Shown here: in pieces, positions 1 to 8,146 of the stretch
Layout of the letters: every line of letters begins with the position of its first letter
How positions within the stretch are numbered: position 1 is the first letter of the stretch
NCBI GenBank assembly: GCA_000158135.1
Contig: DS999533.1
Coordinates: forward strand, 341,118-405,117
Source of the DNA: Rhodobacteraceae bacterium KLH11
Lineage (GTDB): Bacteria > Pseudomonadota > Alphaproteobacteria > Rhodobacterales > Rhodobacteraceae
Direction of reading: 5' to 3'
Length of the DNA: 64,000 nt
Translations under genes and position numbers: made by a program
The notes under the pieces: model-generated
Told to the model about the DNA's origin: nothing
Seen by the model: the letters and a program-made list of their open reading frames with translations, nothing else
The model's database searches: none

Positions 1-466
1 TATGGCACGAACCGATGCGCGCGCCGTCGAGGGGCTGGATGCGGCGGTGGACCGGGTGAAAGCCTATGTCGATGCAGGTGCCGACGCGATCTTTGCGGAA
101 GCCATGCATGACGAGAGCGAAATCGCTGCGATGCGGGCAGCCTTCGACGTGCCGCTTCTGGTGAACATGACCGCCTTCGGTCAATCCAAGCTTCTGCACA
201 AGGATCAATTGCAGGATCTGGGCGTGAACATTGTGATCTATCCCAACACGGCCTTCCGTCTGGCGATGAAAGCGGTCGAGGATGGCATGACGCGCCTTTT
301 TGAGGAGGGCATTCAGACCGGGTTCATTGACGATCTGCAAAAGCGCTCGCGCCTCTACGAAATCCTCGACTACTCGGCATACAATCGTTTCGACGAGTCG
401 ACCTTCAACTTCGACGTGCCCGACGGCGATGGCCGCACGAAGGGACAGGTTAAGGCGGCCGAGTGA
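1..466 (+). CDS. Isocitrate lyase/PEP mutase superfamily enzyme (PrpB-like), C-terminal part
   Basis: Only the last ~154 residues lie in the window; the 5' end is cut off. The visible part fits the isocitrate lyase/phosphoenolpyruvate mutase superfamily, closest in wording to 2-methylisocitrate lyase: ARTDARAVEGLDAA, the Mg-site strand GADAIFAEA, VNMTAFG, and a C-terminal helical tail with YEILDYSAYNRFDES. These enzymes cleave or form C-C or C-P bonds in 2-hydroxy or 2,3-disubstituted dicarboxylates through a Mg-bound enolate. The stop overlaps the start of the aconitase X large subunit by one base (TGATG), so the two are surely cotranscribed. The pairing suggests that a tricarboxylate-like compound isomerised by an aconitase-type enzyme is cleaved here. 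That it is true methylisocitrate lyase is not shown: no prpC or prpD is visible. Confidence 0.85.
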   Translation, partial: MARTDARAVEGLDAAVDRVKAYVDAGADAIFAEAMHDESEIAAMRAAFDVPLLVNMTAFGQSKLLHKDQLQDLGVNIVIYPNTAFRLAMKAVEDGMTRLFEEGIQTGFIDDLQKRSRLYEILDYSAYNRFDESTFNFDVPDGDGRTKGQVKAAE

Positions 467-1698
467 TGCGTCTGACGGACGAAGAAGACGCGATCCTGAA
501 CGGGTCCGCCGGGCCGATCCGGGCGCGAGCCATGGCGCATATTGTCGAGGTGGGACGCTTCTTCGACGCGGAGAGGCTGGTCGAGGTGAGCCAGGCGCAT
601 ATCATGGCTGACACCGAAGCTCTGGGCGAGACCGGGGTCGCTTACCTCGAAGGGCTCGCCGCCGCCGACTGGGAAGATCGTCGCGTCGTGATCCCCACGA
701 TCACCGATCCGCGCGGCGCCGACTTCAAGGCCTACGATCGCATCCGCCATGACCGCGCTATCGTGACACTGGAAGAACGCGCACGTGACGCCTTCATGGC
801 GCTCGGCGTTATGATGACGGACACATGCATCAACTATCAGACCATCATGCCGCCTGTGAAAGGTGAGCACCTTGCCTTCGGTGATACCGGCGTCTGCATC
901 TATTCGAACTCAGTCTTTGGCGCGCGCACGAATTACGAAGGCGGGCCGTCGGCTTTGGCCTCCGCCCTCACGGCGCGCGCGCCTGCTTATGGCTTCCACC
1001 TGGACCGAAATCGACGGGCGACGCAGCGCGTGATCGTGGAGGCCGAGCTTGCCGATTACTTGGACTGGGGCGCGCTCGGTGCGCTCATTGGTGAGCGGAT
1101 GGGGTCCTATTTCGAAGTGCCGTATGTCGAGGGGATCAACGCAGCCAATTCCGATCAACTCAAGCATTTCGGGGCGGCCATGGCATCCTACGGATCAACC
1201 GCACTCTACCATGTTGCCGGCCTGACGCCCGAGGCGGATGAGGCGCTGGACGGTCGTGAGGTGCCGGAAATCAAGCTGAACAGGGCGGACATCGACAGTT
1301 ACGCCGACAGGTTCCGCCGCGAAGATGACACGCTTGACGTCGTGGTCTTCGCTGTACCCCAGCTTTCGCTGATCGAACTTGGCGAATTGGCAGGCCACCT
1401 CGACGGGCGGCGAGTGGTGGATGGTACGACATTGATCGCCACCACCAACCCCGAGATGAAATCCGCCGCCGACCGGATGGGGATCACCAAACGGATCGAG
1501 GATGCGGGTGGTATCCTGCTGGAGGGTGTCTGTTATTATCAAATGCATGCCCGCGAACTGGCCGAGGCAAATGGCTGGCACCGGCTCATGACTAATTCTG
1601 CCAAGCTGACCAACACCATCGCGGGTTATGGATATGCGCCGATGGTCGCGTCCATGGCGCGTTGTGTCGACAGCGCCGTTGCCGGGAGGGTCGTCTGA
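466..1698 (+). CDS. Aconitase X catalytic (large) subunit, putative cis-3-hydroxy-L-proline dehydratase type
   Basis: 410 residues of the aconitase X (DUF521) family, a distinct branch of the aconitase superfamily. Characterised bacterial members dehydrate cis-3-hydroxy-L-proline; archaeal ones act on phosphomevalonate. Family-like stretches are MTDTCINYQTIMPP, FGDTGVCIYSNS and NYEGGPSALASAL, and cysteines in these and in GVCYYQ near the C-terminus are candidate Fe-S ligands. ATG at 466 is preferred over GTG at 463 because it forms the one-base overlap with the upstream stop. The swivel domain is encoded separately by the next gene, again with a TGATG overlap, so this is the two-subunit type. 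Linked TTT transporter genes and an enolase-superfamily enzyme point to a catabolic role. The actual substrate is open. Confidence 0.88.
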   Translation: MRLTDEEDAILNGSAGPIRARAMAHIVEVGRFFDAERLVEVSQAHIMADTEALGETGVAYLEGLAAADWEDRRVVIPTITDPRGADFKAYDRIRHDRAIVTLEERARDAFMALGVMMTDTCINYQTIMPPVKGEHLAFGDTGVCIYSNSVFGARTNYEGGPSALASALTARAPAYGFHLDRNRRATQRVIVEAELADYLDWGALGALIGERMGSYFEVPYVEGINAANSDQLKHFGAAMASYGSTALYHVAGLTPEADEALDGREVPEIKLNRADIDSYADRFRREDDTLDVVVFAVPQLSLIELGELAGHLDGRRVVDGTTLIATTNPEMKSAADRMGITKRIEDAGGILLEGVCYYQMHARELAEANGWHRLMTNSAKLTNTIAGYGYAPMVASMARCVDSAVAGRVV

Positions 1699-2108
1699 TG
1701 GGGCGCGTCTATCAGGGTCATCCCGGTATTGGGACAGGGCTTTTCGAAGGTGAAGCGCTTGTCGCCAGTGACGGCTTTTCTGCGCGCTACGATGTCGATC
1801 TGACCAAAGGCGTCTTTTCGCGCCCTGCGCACAAGCTGCATGGTGAAAGTTTTGCCGAGCGCATCATCGTGCTCGACATTGCGAAGGGCGGTGTCGCCTC
1901 GGCCTGGATGCTGCGCGTGCTGATGCAGGGCGCACACCGTCCGAAGGCGCTGATCCTGAACTGGGCAAATCCGATCATGGCGCAGGGAGCGTCCTTTGGA
2001 GAAATGCCGCTGATCGACCGTTTCGACTGCGACATCACCAAAGAACTGAAGACCGGCGAAAGACTTCGCATCCTGCCTGAGGAGGGGCGGGTCGAAGTCG
2101 TCGGATAA
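1698..2108 (+). CDS. Aconitase X swivel-domain (small) subunit, DUF126
   Basis: 136 residues matching the small, swivelling domain of aconitase X (DUF126). Typical stretches are FEGEALVASDGFSARYDVD near the N-terminus, a glycine/serine-rich segment (KGGVASAWMLRV) and NPIMAQGA. In this family the domain closes over the active site of the large subunit. ATG at 1698 was chosen because it overlaps the upstream stop by one base; an upstream in-frame extension would run through the end of the large-subunit gene. A 23-bp gap with a good AGAGGGG ribosome site separates it from the transporter binding-protein gene, so one operon is likely. Confidence 0.88.
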   Translation: MGRVYQGHPGIGTGLFEGEALVASDGFSARYDVDLTKGVFSRPAHKLHGESFAERIIVLDIAKGGVASAWMLRVLMQGAHRPKALILNWANPIMAQGASFGEMPLIDRFDCDITKELKTGERLRILPEEGRVEVVG

Positions 2109-2131
2109 CGACAAAGAGGGGAGAAATATCC

Positions 2132-3079
2132 ATGAAACTCACATCACTCATCACAGCGGCAGCCATTGCCGTCGCAGGCAGCGCCTCGGCGCAATCATTT
2201 CCCGAGCGTGAAATCGAAATACTCGTGAACTACGGCGCGGGCGGTTCGGTTGATCGCACCGCGCGTTCGGTTCAGCGTTTTCTGCCGAACGCGTTGGGAC
2301 AGACCGTCGTCGTTGAGAATGTCGGCGGGGCCGGCGGACGTTTGGGCATCGAAGCCTTCATGGAAAAGCCGGCCGACGGCTACCACGTCCTGACGTCCTT
2401 CGCACCGGCAACCACTTACGTGGCCGTGACCAACCCTGACCTCTACAGCCTTGATGATCTCGCGATCATAAACGTGCAGTGGATCGATCCCGGTGTGCTC
2501 GTCACGCAGCAATCCGCAGGCTGGCAAACGCTCGGTGACATGATCGAAGCGATCCGCGCCGAGCCTAGTCGTTACACCTTCGGATCGAGCGGCGCGACGT
2601 CGGTCGGTCATGTGCTTGCCATGGACCTGTTCGAGAAACTGGGGCTTGAGGTTCGGGTTGTGCCCTACGAAGGCGGCGGCAAGACCCGTGCGGCATTTCT
2701 TGCGGGCGAGGTGGACATGACCGCGGCGGGCATTCAGGGTGCTTTGCGGCTCGAGGAGGCTAGCGTTCCCGTCGCCCTTTTTTGGAATGAGCCGAGCGAG
2801 GTCTGGCCGGCAGCCGTTCCGGTCAACGAAGCGCAGGACGAGGTCGAGGCCGAGATCGGCGGCGCCTATCGGTTCCATGCGGTGCATGCCGATGTCCGCG
2901 AGAACCACCCTGAGCGGTTCGAGGCGCTGGTCGAGGCCTTCCGCCAGACAACGACCGAGAACCAGGAGTTCATCGCCTTTGCCGATGAAACTAACGTGGG
3001 CCGCGACTGGCGCGGGCCAGAGGCCTCGACCGAACTTCTTGAACGGGTCGAGGCCAGATTTTTGCAGATGTTTGAATAG
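2132..3079 (+). CDS. TTT transporter periplasmic solute-binding protein (TctC/Bug family), system 1
   Basis: 315 residues: a signal peptide (MKLTSLITAAAIAVAGSASA, cleavage before QSFP) followed by a Bug-family fold. Family marks are EIEILVNYGAGGSVD, VVVENVGGAGGRLG, TFGSSGATSVGH and VPYEGGGKTRAAFLAGEVD. Such proteins bind carboxylates in the periplasm and hand them to the TctA/TctB membrane pair. A strong AGAGGGGAG ribosome site precedes the ATG. The gene lies directly downstream of the aconitase X genes and upstream of tctB/tctA. A GC-rich hairpin follows its stop codon and may stabilise this part of the message. Ligand unknown, but context favours a hydroxylated di/tricarboxylate or an imino acid. 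Confidence 0.92.
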   Translation: MKLTSLITAAAIAVAGSASAQSFPEREIEILVNYGAGGSVDRTARSVQRFLPNALGQTVVVENVGGAGGRLGIEAFMEKPADGYHVLTSFAPATTYVAVTNPDLYSLDDLAIINVQWIDPGVLVTQQSAGWQTLGDMIEAIRAEPSRYTFGSSGATSVGHVLAMDLFEKLGLEVRVVPYEGGGKTRAAFLAGEVDMTAAGIQGALRLEEASVPVALFWNEPSEVWPAAVPVNEAQDEVEAEIGGAYRFHAVHADVRENHPERFEALVEAFRQTTTENQEFIAFADETNVGRDWRGPEASTELLERVEARFLQMFE

Positions 3080-3089
3080 GTTGACCCTT

Positions 3090-3113
3090 GCGGCCCGGAT
3101 TGACCCGGGCCGC
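3090..3113 (+). promoter_or_regulatory. Intercistronic GC hairpin after tctC (system 1)
   Basis: GCGGCCCGG (3090-3098) pairs perfectly with CCGGGCCGC (3105-3113) around a 6-base loop. There is no T-run, so full Rho-independent termination is unlikely. Its place between the binding-protein gene and the membrane genes suits a message-stabilising or partial-attenuation element that raises binding-protein output. A comparable hairpin lies at the same place in the second transporter operon (12634-12659). Confidence 0.6.
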
Positions 3114-3135
3114 GGAGTCCTGTGACCTGCCCTCC

Positions 3136-3606
3136 ATGTTCACTTTCGCAACACTCAAGAAGGCCGCCGGGCCGTCTCTGGTCGTCGTAGCCGGGCTGCT
3201 CTGGGCCGTCTTCTACCTCGGTTCCGTTGCCGACAATCCCCGGCACGATGAAAACGCGCTTGTGCTGATCCGTCCGCTGACCTGGCTGATGGTCCCCTTC
3301 GGTTTGATCGTCATCGCTCAGGCATTCTGGAACGCGCGACGCGGAAAGGTCGACGAGCGACATGGTCTCGATGAATGGCGTCGATTGTCCTACCTCGGCG
3401 GAGCAGCGCTATTCCTTGCCGCCCTGCCATGGCTCGGCTTTCTCGGTACGGGGCTCCCGTTTCTGCTCATCATGGCTTGGGTGCTCGGCTTTCGCCGCCC
3501 GCTGCCCCTTCTGAGCGTAGCGGTGGGTGTCGGCCTTCTCTTCTGGGCGGGGTTCAATATCGGGTTGGATGTCGATCTGCCTCTGCTCCCATGGGCGATA
3601 CAATGA
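3136..3606 (+). CDS. TTT transporter small membrane subunit (TctB family), system 1
   Basis: 156 residues with four hydrophobic segments (VVVAGLLWAVFYLG, LMVPFGLIVIAQAF, LGGAALFLAALPWLGFLG and the C-terminal VAVGVGLLFWAGFNIGL), as in TctB, the poorly conserved small membrane subunit of TTT systems. ATG at 3136 is chosen; a TTG at 3088 in the same frame would start inside the hairpin. The stop overlaps the next start (ATGA at 3603-3606), showing tight coupling with tctA. The second system's TctB (12138-12608) is also 156 residues long. Confidence 0.85.
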   Translation: MFTFATLKKAAGPSLVVVAGLLWAVFYLGSVADNPRHDENALVLIRPLTWLMVPFGLIVIAQAFWNARRGKVDERHGLDEWRRLSYLGGAALFLAALPWLGFLGTGLPFLLIMAWVLGFRRPLPLLSVAVGVGLLFWAGFNIGLDVDLPLLPWAIQ

Positions 3607-5114
3607 TCGATGTCGGTCAACTTTCGGATGGCGTAGGACTCCTCCTGAATTGGTACATGCCGCTGGTCATCCTTGCCGGCATGACCCTTGGTCTGATGAT
3701 CGGCGTGATTCCCGGCATGACGGCGGCCCTTGGCCTTGCCATCGTTCTTCCATTGACCTTCCAAATGGACGCGTTGACCGCGCTGATCCTGATGACATCG
3801 GTCTACACCGGCAGTCTCACGGGCGGCGGCATTCTGGCCATCCTGATCAATACGCCCGGCACGCCCGGTGCGGTCGCGACCACCTTCGACGGATACCCCA
3901 TGGCGCAGACGGGCCGCGCCAACGAGGCGCTCGGCCTGCAAATCGCGGCCTCGGCCTTCGGTGGTGCGGCAAGCTACCTTGTCCTCCTCTTCTTCATCCA
4001 GCCGATGACTAAATTCGCGCTACAGTTCCAATCCGCCGAAATGCTTGCGCTCACCCTTTTCGTGCTCGTGGTGGTTGGTGTATTAAAAGGAAAATACCTC
4101 TTCCGTTCGCTCTTTGCGGGGGGCATCGGGCTTTTGCTGGCAACGGTTGGGACTGTCATCACGACCGGCGAGCCAAGGGGCACCATGGGGTTCGGCGAAC
4201 TCGAGGATCGCCTGCCCATCGTGTTGTGCGTCATCGGCCTTTTCGCGGTCCCCGAGTTGATCCAGATCCTGCCACGCCGCGCGATCTCGGAAGGGGAGGC
4301 GCGCATTCGACACTCCGCTTCGGAGCTTTGGCAAGGGTTTCGCGGTGCCTTTCGCCGCTGGCCGACGCTGCTGCGCGGCTCTGGCATAGGGGTTGCTATC
4401 GGTATTCTGCCAGCCGCAGGCGCAACACTGGCCTCGATCCTCAGCTACACGCTCGCCTCAAGACTGGCAAAACACGACGAGCGATTTGGAGAAGGCGAGC
4501 CCAAGGGCGTCGTCGCAGCAGAGAGCGCAAACAATGCCTCCGAAGGCGGTGCAATGGCCATTCTGTTGGCCCTTGGCATCCCAGGTAGCGCCTCCACCGC
4601 TGTCATTCTCGGGGGCTTCATGCTGCACGGTCTCGTGCCGGGTACGGGGCTGTTCCGGGACAACGGCCCCCTTATCTACGGGCTGATCCTCGGCAACATT
4701 TTCCAGATGTTTCTGCTGGTGGGCGTCGCGCTTGCGGTGGCTTACTTCGTGGCGCGGATCGTAACAGTGCCGACAACGATCCTTGTCCCGGTTCTCACGC
4801 TTTTGCTCGCAGTCGGCGCTTACAGCTTTCGCGGACAACTCTTCGATGTTTACGTCGTCTTCGCTTTCGGCATTATCGGTTGGTTCTGTCGCCGCTACGA
4901 CTTTACACCGCTCTCACTCATGATCGGGCTATTCCTTGGCAGCCAGCTTGATCAGGAAATGATCCGCGTCTCGATCCTCTACAGCTTTGAGCCGCTTAGC
5001 ATCTTTGAGCGCCCCATCGCGGCGAGCTTCTTCGCGCTGACAGCGATGCTCATCTTCTGCCGCGTCGTCACCCTGTTTCGCAGGAAAAAACGTGGAGCGC
5101 CCGAACACGTATGA
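3603..5114 (+). CDS. TTT transporter large membrane subunit (TctA family), system 1
   Basis: 503 residues, the usual length for TctA. About 11-12 membrane segments and the family's duplicated glycine-rich signatures are visible: GVIPGMTAALGLAIVLPLTF near residue 35, TGGGILAILINTPGTPGA in the first half and ESANNASEGGAMAILLALGI in the second. TctA is the sodium- or proton-coupled carrier subunit. The start at 3603 is fixed by the ATGA overlap with tctB; the frame stays open upstream but those codons overlap tctB. The stop in turn overlaps the start of the enolase-superfamily gene (ATGA at 5111-5114), so import and catabolism are translationally linked. Confidence 0.93.
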   Translation: MIDVGQLSDGVGLLLNWYMPLVILAGMTLGLMIGVIPGMTAALGLAIVLPLTFQMDALTALILMTSVYTGSLTGGGILAILINTPGTPGAVATTFDGYPMAQTGRANEALGLQIAASAFGGAASYLVLLFFIQPMTKFALQFQSAEMLALTLFVLVVVGVLKGKYLFRSLFAGGIGLLLATVGTVITTGEPRGTMGFGELEDRLPIVLCVIGLFAVPELIQILPRRAISEGEARIRHSASELWQGFRGAFRRWPTLLRGSGIGVAIGILPAAGATLASILSYTLASRLAKHDERFGEGEPKGVVAAESANNASEGGAMAILLALGIPGSASTAVILGGFMLHGLVPGTGLFRDNGPLIYGLILGNIFQMFLLVGVALAVAYFVARIVTVPTTILVPVLTLLLAVGAYSFRGQLFDVYVVFAFGIIGWFCRRYDFTPLSLMIGLFLGSQLDQEMIRVSILYSFEPLSIFERPIAASFFALTAMLIFCRVVTLFRRKKRGAPEHV

Positions 5115-6184
5115 CGGAGCTTGGTTTCTCTATCTCAACGTTTGAAGCCTTTCCGCTTGAAGCACCGATCTCGACGCCCCGCAGAAACGCCTTTGGCATC
5201 CAATCCGCGCGACATGCGCTTTTTGTCAGGCTGACGCTTGAAGGCGGCGCCACCGGATGGGGAGAGGTCTTCGCCAACTGGCCCGCCTTCGCTGGACCCT
5301 ACCGCGCACGGGTTGTCACCGAGCTTCTCGCTCCAAGAGTTGTCGGAAAAGCCTTCACATCTCCCGCCGATCTCTGGAGGCGATTGACCGATGAAACCAC
5401 ACAGATCGCTATTCAGTGCGGGGAACCAGGACCTTTCGCTGCCGCAATCGCCGGCGTCGAAATCGCGAGCTGGTCAGCGTTGGCGTCGGAACGCGCAACT
5501 CCGCTCTCCGAACTTCTTGGCACAGGCGGCCGCAGCGCCCCGATCCCTTATGCCAGCGGCATCGCCCCGGAAGCCATTGAAGCACTTGTTCCGTCGCACT
5601 TGGAAGACGGATGGACTGCTTTCAAGCTCAAGGTCGGTTTCGGTGCGGAGATAGACCGAAATGCTCTGAAGCACCTGCGAGATTTGGTTGGGCCTGAAGC
5701 GGACGTTATGGTCGATGCCAACATGGCGTGGACGCCAGCAAACGCACCCGCCGCCATCGATGCACTTGCCGAGTTTGATTTGACTTGGGTCGAAGAACCG
5801 ATCCGAGCCGATTGCCGACCGGAGGATTGGGCGCGACTGGCCGAGGTGTCGGCATCCTCCCTTGCGGCGGGCGAAAATCTGAGGGGCCGGGCCGCATTCG
5901 CGAGCGCACTGGAGGCGGGCGTCGGGTTTCTTCAGCCTGATCCGGTGAAATGGGGCGGTCTGTCAGGATGCATGGAGATCGCCGAAATGGCGCGAGAAGC
6001 AGGCGCACAGTTCGCCCCACACTTTTTGGGAGGCGCCGTCGGATTGGAGGCAACACGGGCTTTGGCCGAAGCGGGGGGTGCAAGCTATGTTGAAATTGAT
6101 GTGACGGAAAACCCGCTTCGAGGGGCATTCGGCCCGTACGATCGGGCCGAGGTGGAGCAAGTTCTGGCGAAATTTGCAACTTAG
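5111..6184 (+). CDS. Enolase superfamily enzyme, mandelate racemase/muconate lactonising subgroup
   Basis: 357 residues with the two-domain enolase-superfamily layout. The KxK catalytic motif is at K172/K174 (FKLKVGF). Metal ligands are D202 (DAN), E228 or E229 (WVEEP) and E255 (GEN), and the opposite acid/base lysine is K280 (DPVKWGG), an MLE-like arrangement. A PHFLGGAVG segment follows. Such enzymes abstract the alpha proton of a carboxylate, giving racemisation, epimerisation, dehydration or cycloisomerisation. Beside aconitase X, a 2-epimerase of a hydroxyproline-type substrate is one possibility and an acid-sugar or hydroxy-acid dehydratase another; sequence alone does not decide. It is the last gene of the operon. 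Confidence 0.85.
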   Translation: MTELGFSISTFEAFPLEAPISTPRRNAFGIQSARHALFVRLTLEGGATGWGEVFANWPAFAGPYRARVVTELLAPRVVGKAFTSPADLWRRLTDETTQIAIQCGEPGPFAAAIAGVEIASWSALASERATPLSELLGTGGRSAPIPYASGIAPEAIEALVPSHLEDGWTAFKLKVGFGAEIDRNALKHLRDLVGPEADVMVDANMAWTPANAPAAIDALAEFDLTWVEEPIRADCRPEDWARLAEVSASSLAAGENLRGRAAFASALEAGVGFLQPDPVKWGGLSGCMEIAEMAREAGAQFAPHFLGGAVGLEATRALAEAGGASYVEIDVTENPLRGAFGPYDRAEVEQVLAKFAT

Positions 6185-6354
6185 TCATGTGAAATGGCGT
6201 GCCGGTTTCCGGTCACCAAGTCGGGATTATCGCGGCCAAAGGCCTCTTTCACACTTAATCAGGCAACAGCCGTTACGCGGGACTTTGCTGCCGTTTGATA
6301 GTGCCGCCGCAACGACTGCTTTGTACGGAAACATTGCTGTGATAGTGATCTATC

Positions 6355-6690
6355 ATGGCAACGATCAGACCAATTGGCGGAGAATCTCCGCTCGATTTTG
6401 TTCAGCGAGCAGACTCACTGAAAGTACCGGAGGAAGTGATCAACAAAGTTCTCACGGATCACTTTGGCTATGCGGCTGACGGCGAGATAAAAAAGCTCAA
6501 GCTGCAGTCTAAGCCATTTTGGGATCAGTTTTATCGAGATCGCGTCGAAGGGATATTTCAAAGAGGTGGCACTCGATATGCTGCATTGAGGTTCGTACAG
6601 AGAAAGAACGACAATGCGGACGAGCATAGAAGGCTATCCGAAGTTGAGATTGAACGAATTGTAGATTCGGTAGGTGAATGGCCTCGTTAA
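6355..6690 (+). CDS. Hypothetical protein, 111 residues
   Basis: A charged soluble protein (MATIRPIGGESPLDFVQRAD...) with no signal peptide, membrane segment or motif I recognise. It is probably helical, with many Lys/Arg/Asp/Glu, and ends SVGEWPR. Good ATG, sensible composition and the absence of any competing frame suggest a real gene. It lies between the end of the transporter operon and a repeat-bearing non-coding stretch, so it may belong to the accessory insertion rather than to the metabolic cluster. Confidence 0.5.
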   Translation: MATIRPIGGESPLDFVQRADSLKVPEEVINKVLTDHFGYAADGEIKKLKLQSKPFWDQFYRDRVEGIFQRGGTRYAALRFVQRKNDNADEHRRLSEVEIERIVDSVGEWPR

Positions 6691-7378
6691 CCCGGTTTTC
6701 GCACAGCAGCAATTCGTGCATGTTGCAGCATCGGTGGCTTTGGGCTCGAAGCCGACCTTGGGTGTCTGGGAAACGGGGGTTTCCTTGACTGTCCGTCACC
6801 GCCAGGGTCATACCCAGAGACCCCAGAGACGTTGCGAAATATTGTCCTGAAACTGCGTCTGGAAATCTACGTTCAGGTCAAATTCTCCACGTTGAGTTTT
6901 CAGATACCCCCAAGGCATTGAAATTGAAAGGCATTCATATTCGCACATAAAATGGGTTTGGCTCGATGATTGCAGGCTGGTCGCAAACAATCTGGGTTCA
7001 TTCGCAGATAAACCGGGTTTGAGGCCCCGATAGTGTCAGATAATTCGGGCCGAAAATCGCGATGATTGCAAGCCGAACCGATTATGATTGCAGGTCACAA
7101 CAGGTATGAGCACCAGAGGCTTTGTGGGCGAACTGCGCACCCCGTGTTAAAAAAGCGTGATAAATCAACGTTCGCCGACATTGATGGGAAATGCAGATTT
7201 TGTCAAAGTGGGCGCTCTTGGCACCTTTGCCGCTCGATGTAGCAATGCCTGCTGTCGGCAACCGCTATCATCAGCATCATCGTCCGTGAACTGGTTAGAC
7301 GCCGGATGGAGCGCTCTTTCCTTGCCGTCTAATGAATGGCCGCTGTTGAGGTATCCTATCCCATGATACAGAATAGCC
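6691..7378. repeat. Non-coding stretch with degenerate direct repeats, probable mobile-element remnant
   Basis: No convincing gene. Two imperfect direct copies of a ~25-bp motif occur: ATTCATATTCGCACATAAAA at 6933-6952 with a GGGTTTG tail, and TTCATTCGCAGATAAACC at 6997-7014 with the same tail. GATGATTGCAG-like words recur near 6965, 7061 and 7082. This clustering looks like recombinase-binding sites at the end of a lost element. No transposase or integrase frame survives. Confidence 0.35.
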
Positions 7379-8014
7379 ATGCTAACTCTTGATCACCTTA
7401 CGATAATTGCTCCCACCCTGACCGAGGGAGTCAAGCATGTTTACAATTGCCTTGGAATAAAGGTGCCTTTCGGAACACGGCACCTCTACATGGGAACTCA
7501 TAACCATCGCCTTCAGCTTGGCGACAATATCTATCTGGAAATTGTTGCACTTGACCCTGATGGCGTTGATCCGGGTAGAGCGCGTTGGTTTGGCGTCGAC
7601 GATCCAAAACAAGTTCGCTCAGACTGGGAGCAGAAGCGACGACTGAGGGGATGGGTGGCGGCAATTGGCTCTATTGAAAACCTTGTGCACCAGCGATCTG
7701 AGTTTGGAGAAGTTGTTCCGCTACCTTTCAACGATCCAGAGTTTGCCTTTTCTATTCCAGCTGACGGTTCATTGCCCTTGGGCGGCGTTCTTCCATCGCT
7801 GATTGATCACCGCGATGATCCGACGCGGATGTCGGACATCCCCGACCTTGGAGCACGCCTGATTTCCTTCTCCCTTCAGCACCCGGAGACTGAGGAGGTC
7901 AGAGCTACGTATGACGGTTTGAAGATTGACCGGCCACCAGAGATACAGGCTGGTGCGCTATTTCGATACGAAGCCAAAATCGAAACGCCGGATGGCTTGT
8001 GCACTCTGTGGTAA
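7379..8014 (+). CDS. VOC-superfamily protein (Glyoxalase_3-like domain)
   Basis: 211 residues starting MLTLDHLTIIAPTLTEGV, the usual first beta-strand and helix of vicinal-oxygen-chelate proteins, with the early His (H6) as potential metal ligand. Next come HNHRLQLGDNIYLEIVALDPD, which carries further candidate ligands including a Glu, and a second half-module (LGARLISFSLQHPE). The pattern matches the large single-chain glyoxalase-like group usually annotated as VOC family protein. Reaction unknown. It is transcribed towards the GntR regulator. No strong ribosome site is visible upstream. Confidence 0.75.
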   Translation: MLTLDHLTIIAPTLTEGVKHVYNCLGIKVPFGTRHLYMGTHNHRLQLGDNIYLEIVALDPDGVDPGRARWFGVDDPKQVRSDWEQKRRLRGWVAAIGSIENLVHQRSEFGEVVPLPFNDPEFAFSIPADGSLPLGGVLPSLIDHRDDPTRMSDIPDLGARLISFSLQHPETEEVRATYDGLKIDRPPEIQAGALFRYEAKIETPDGLCTLW

Positions 8015-8146
8015 GCCTGCCAGATAGCGGCCGTTCGCGCTTTGCGCGAACGTCGGCGCCGGTCATGTGGGGTCACAATATGTTCCTATGATCGTAACCA
8101 AAGGGATGCTCTACCAAGAACCCGCCAGCGACTGTATAGTTCGCCC

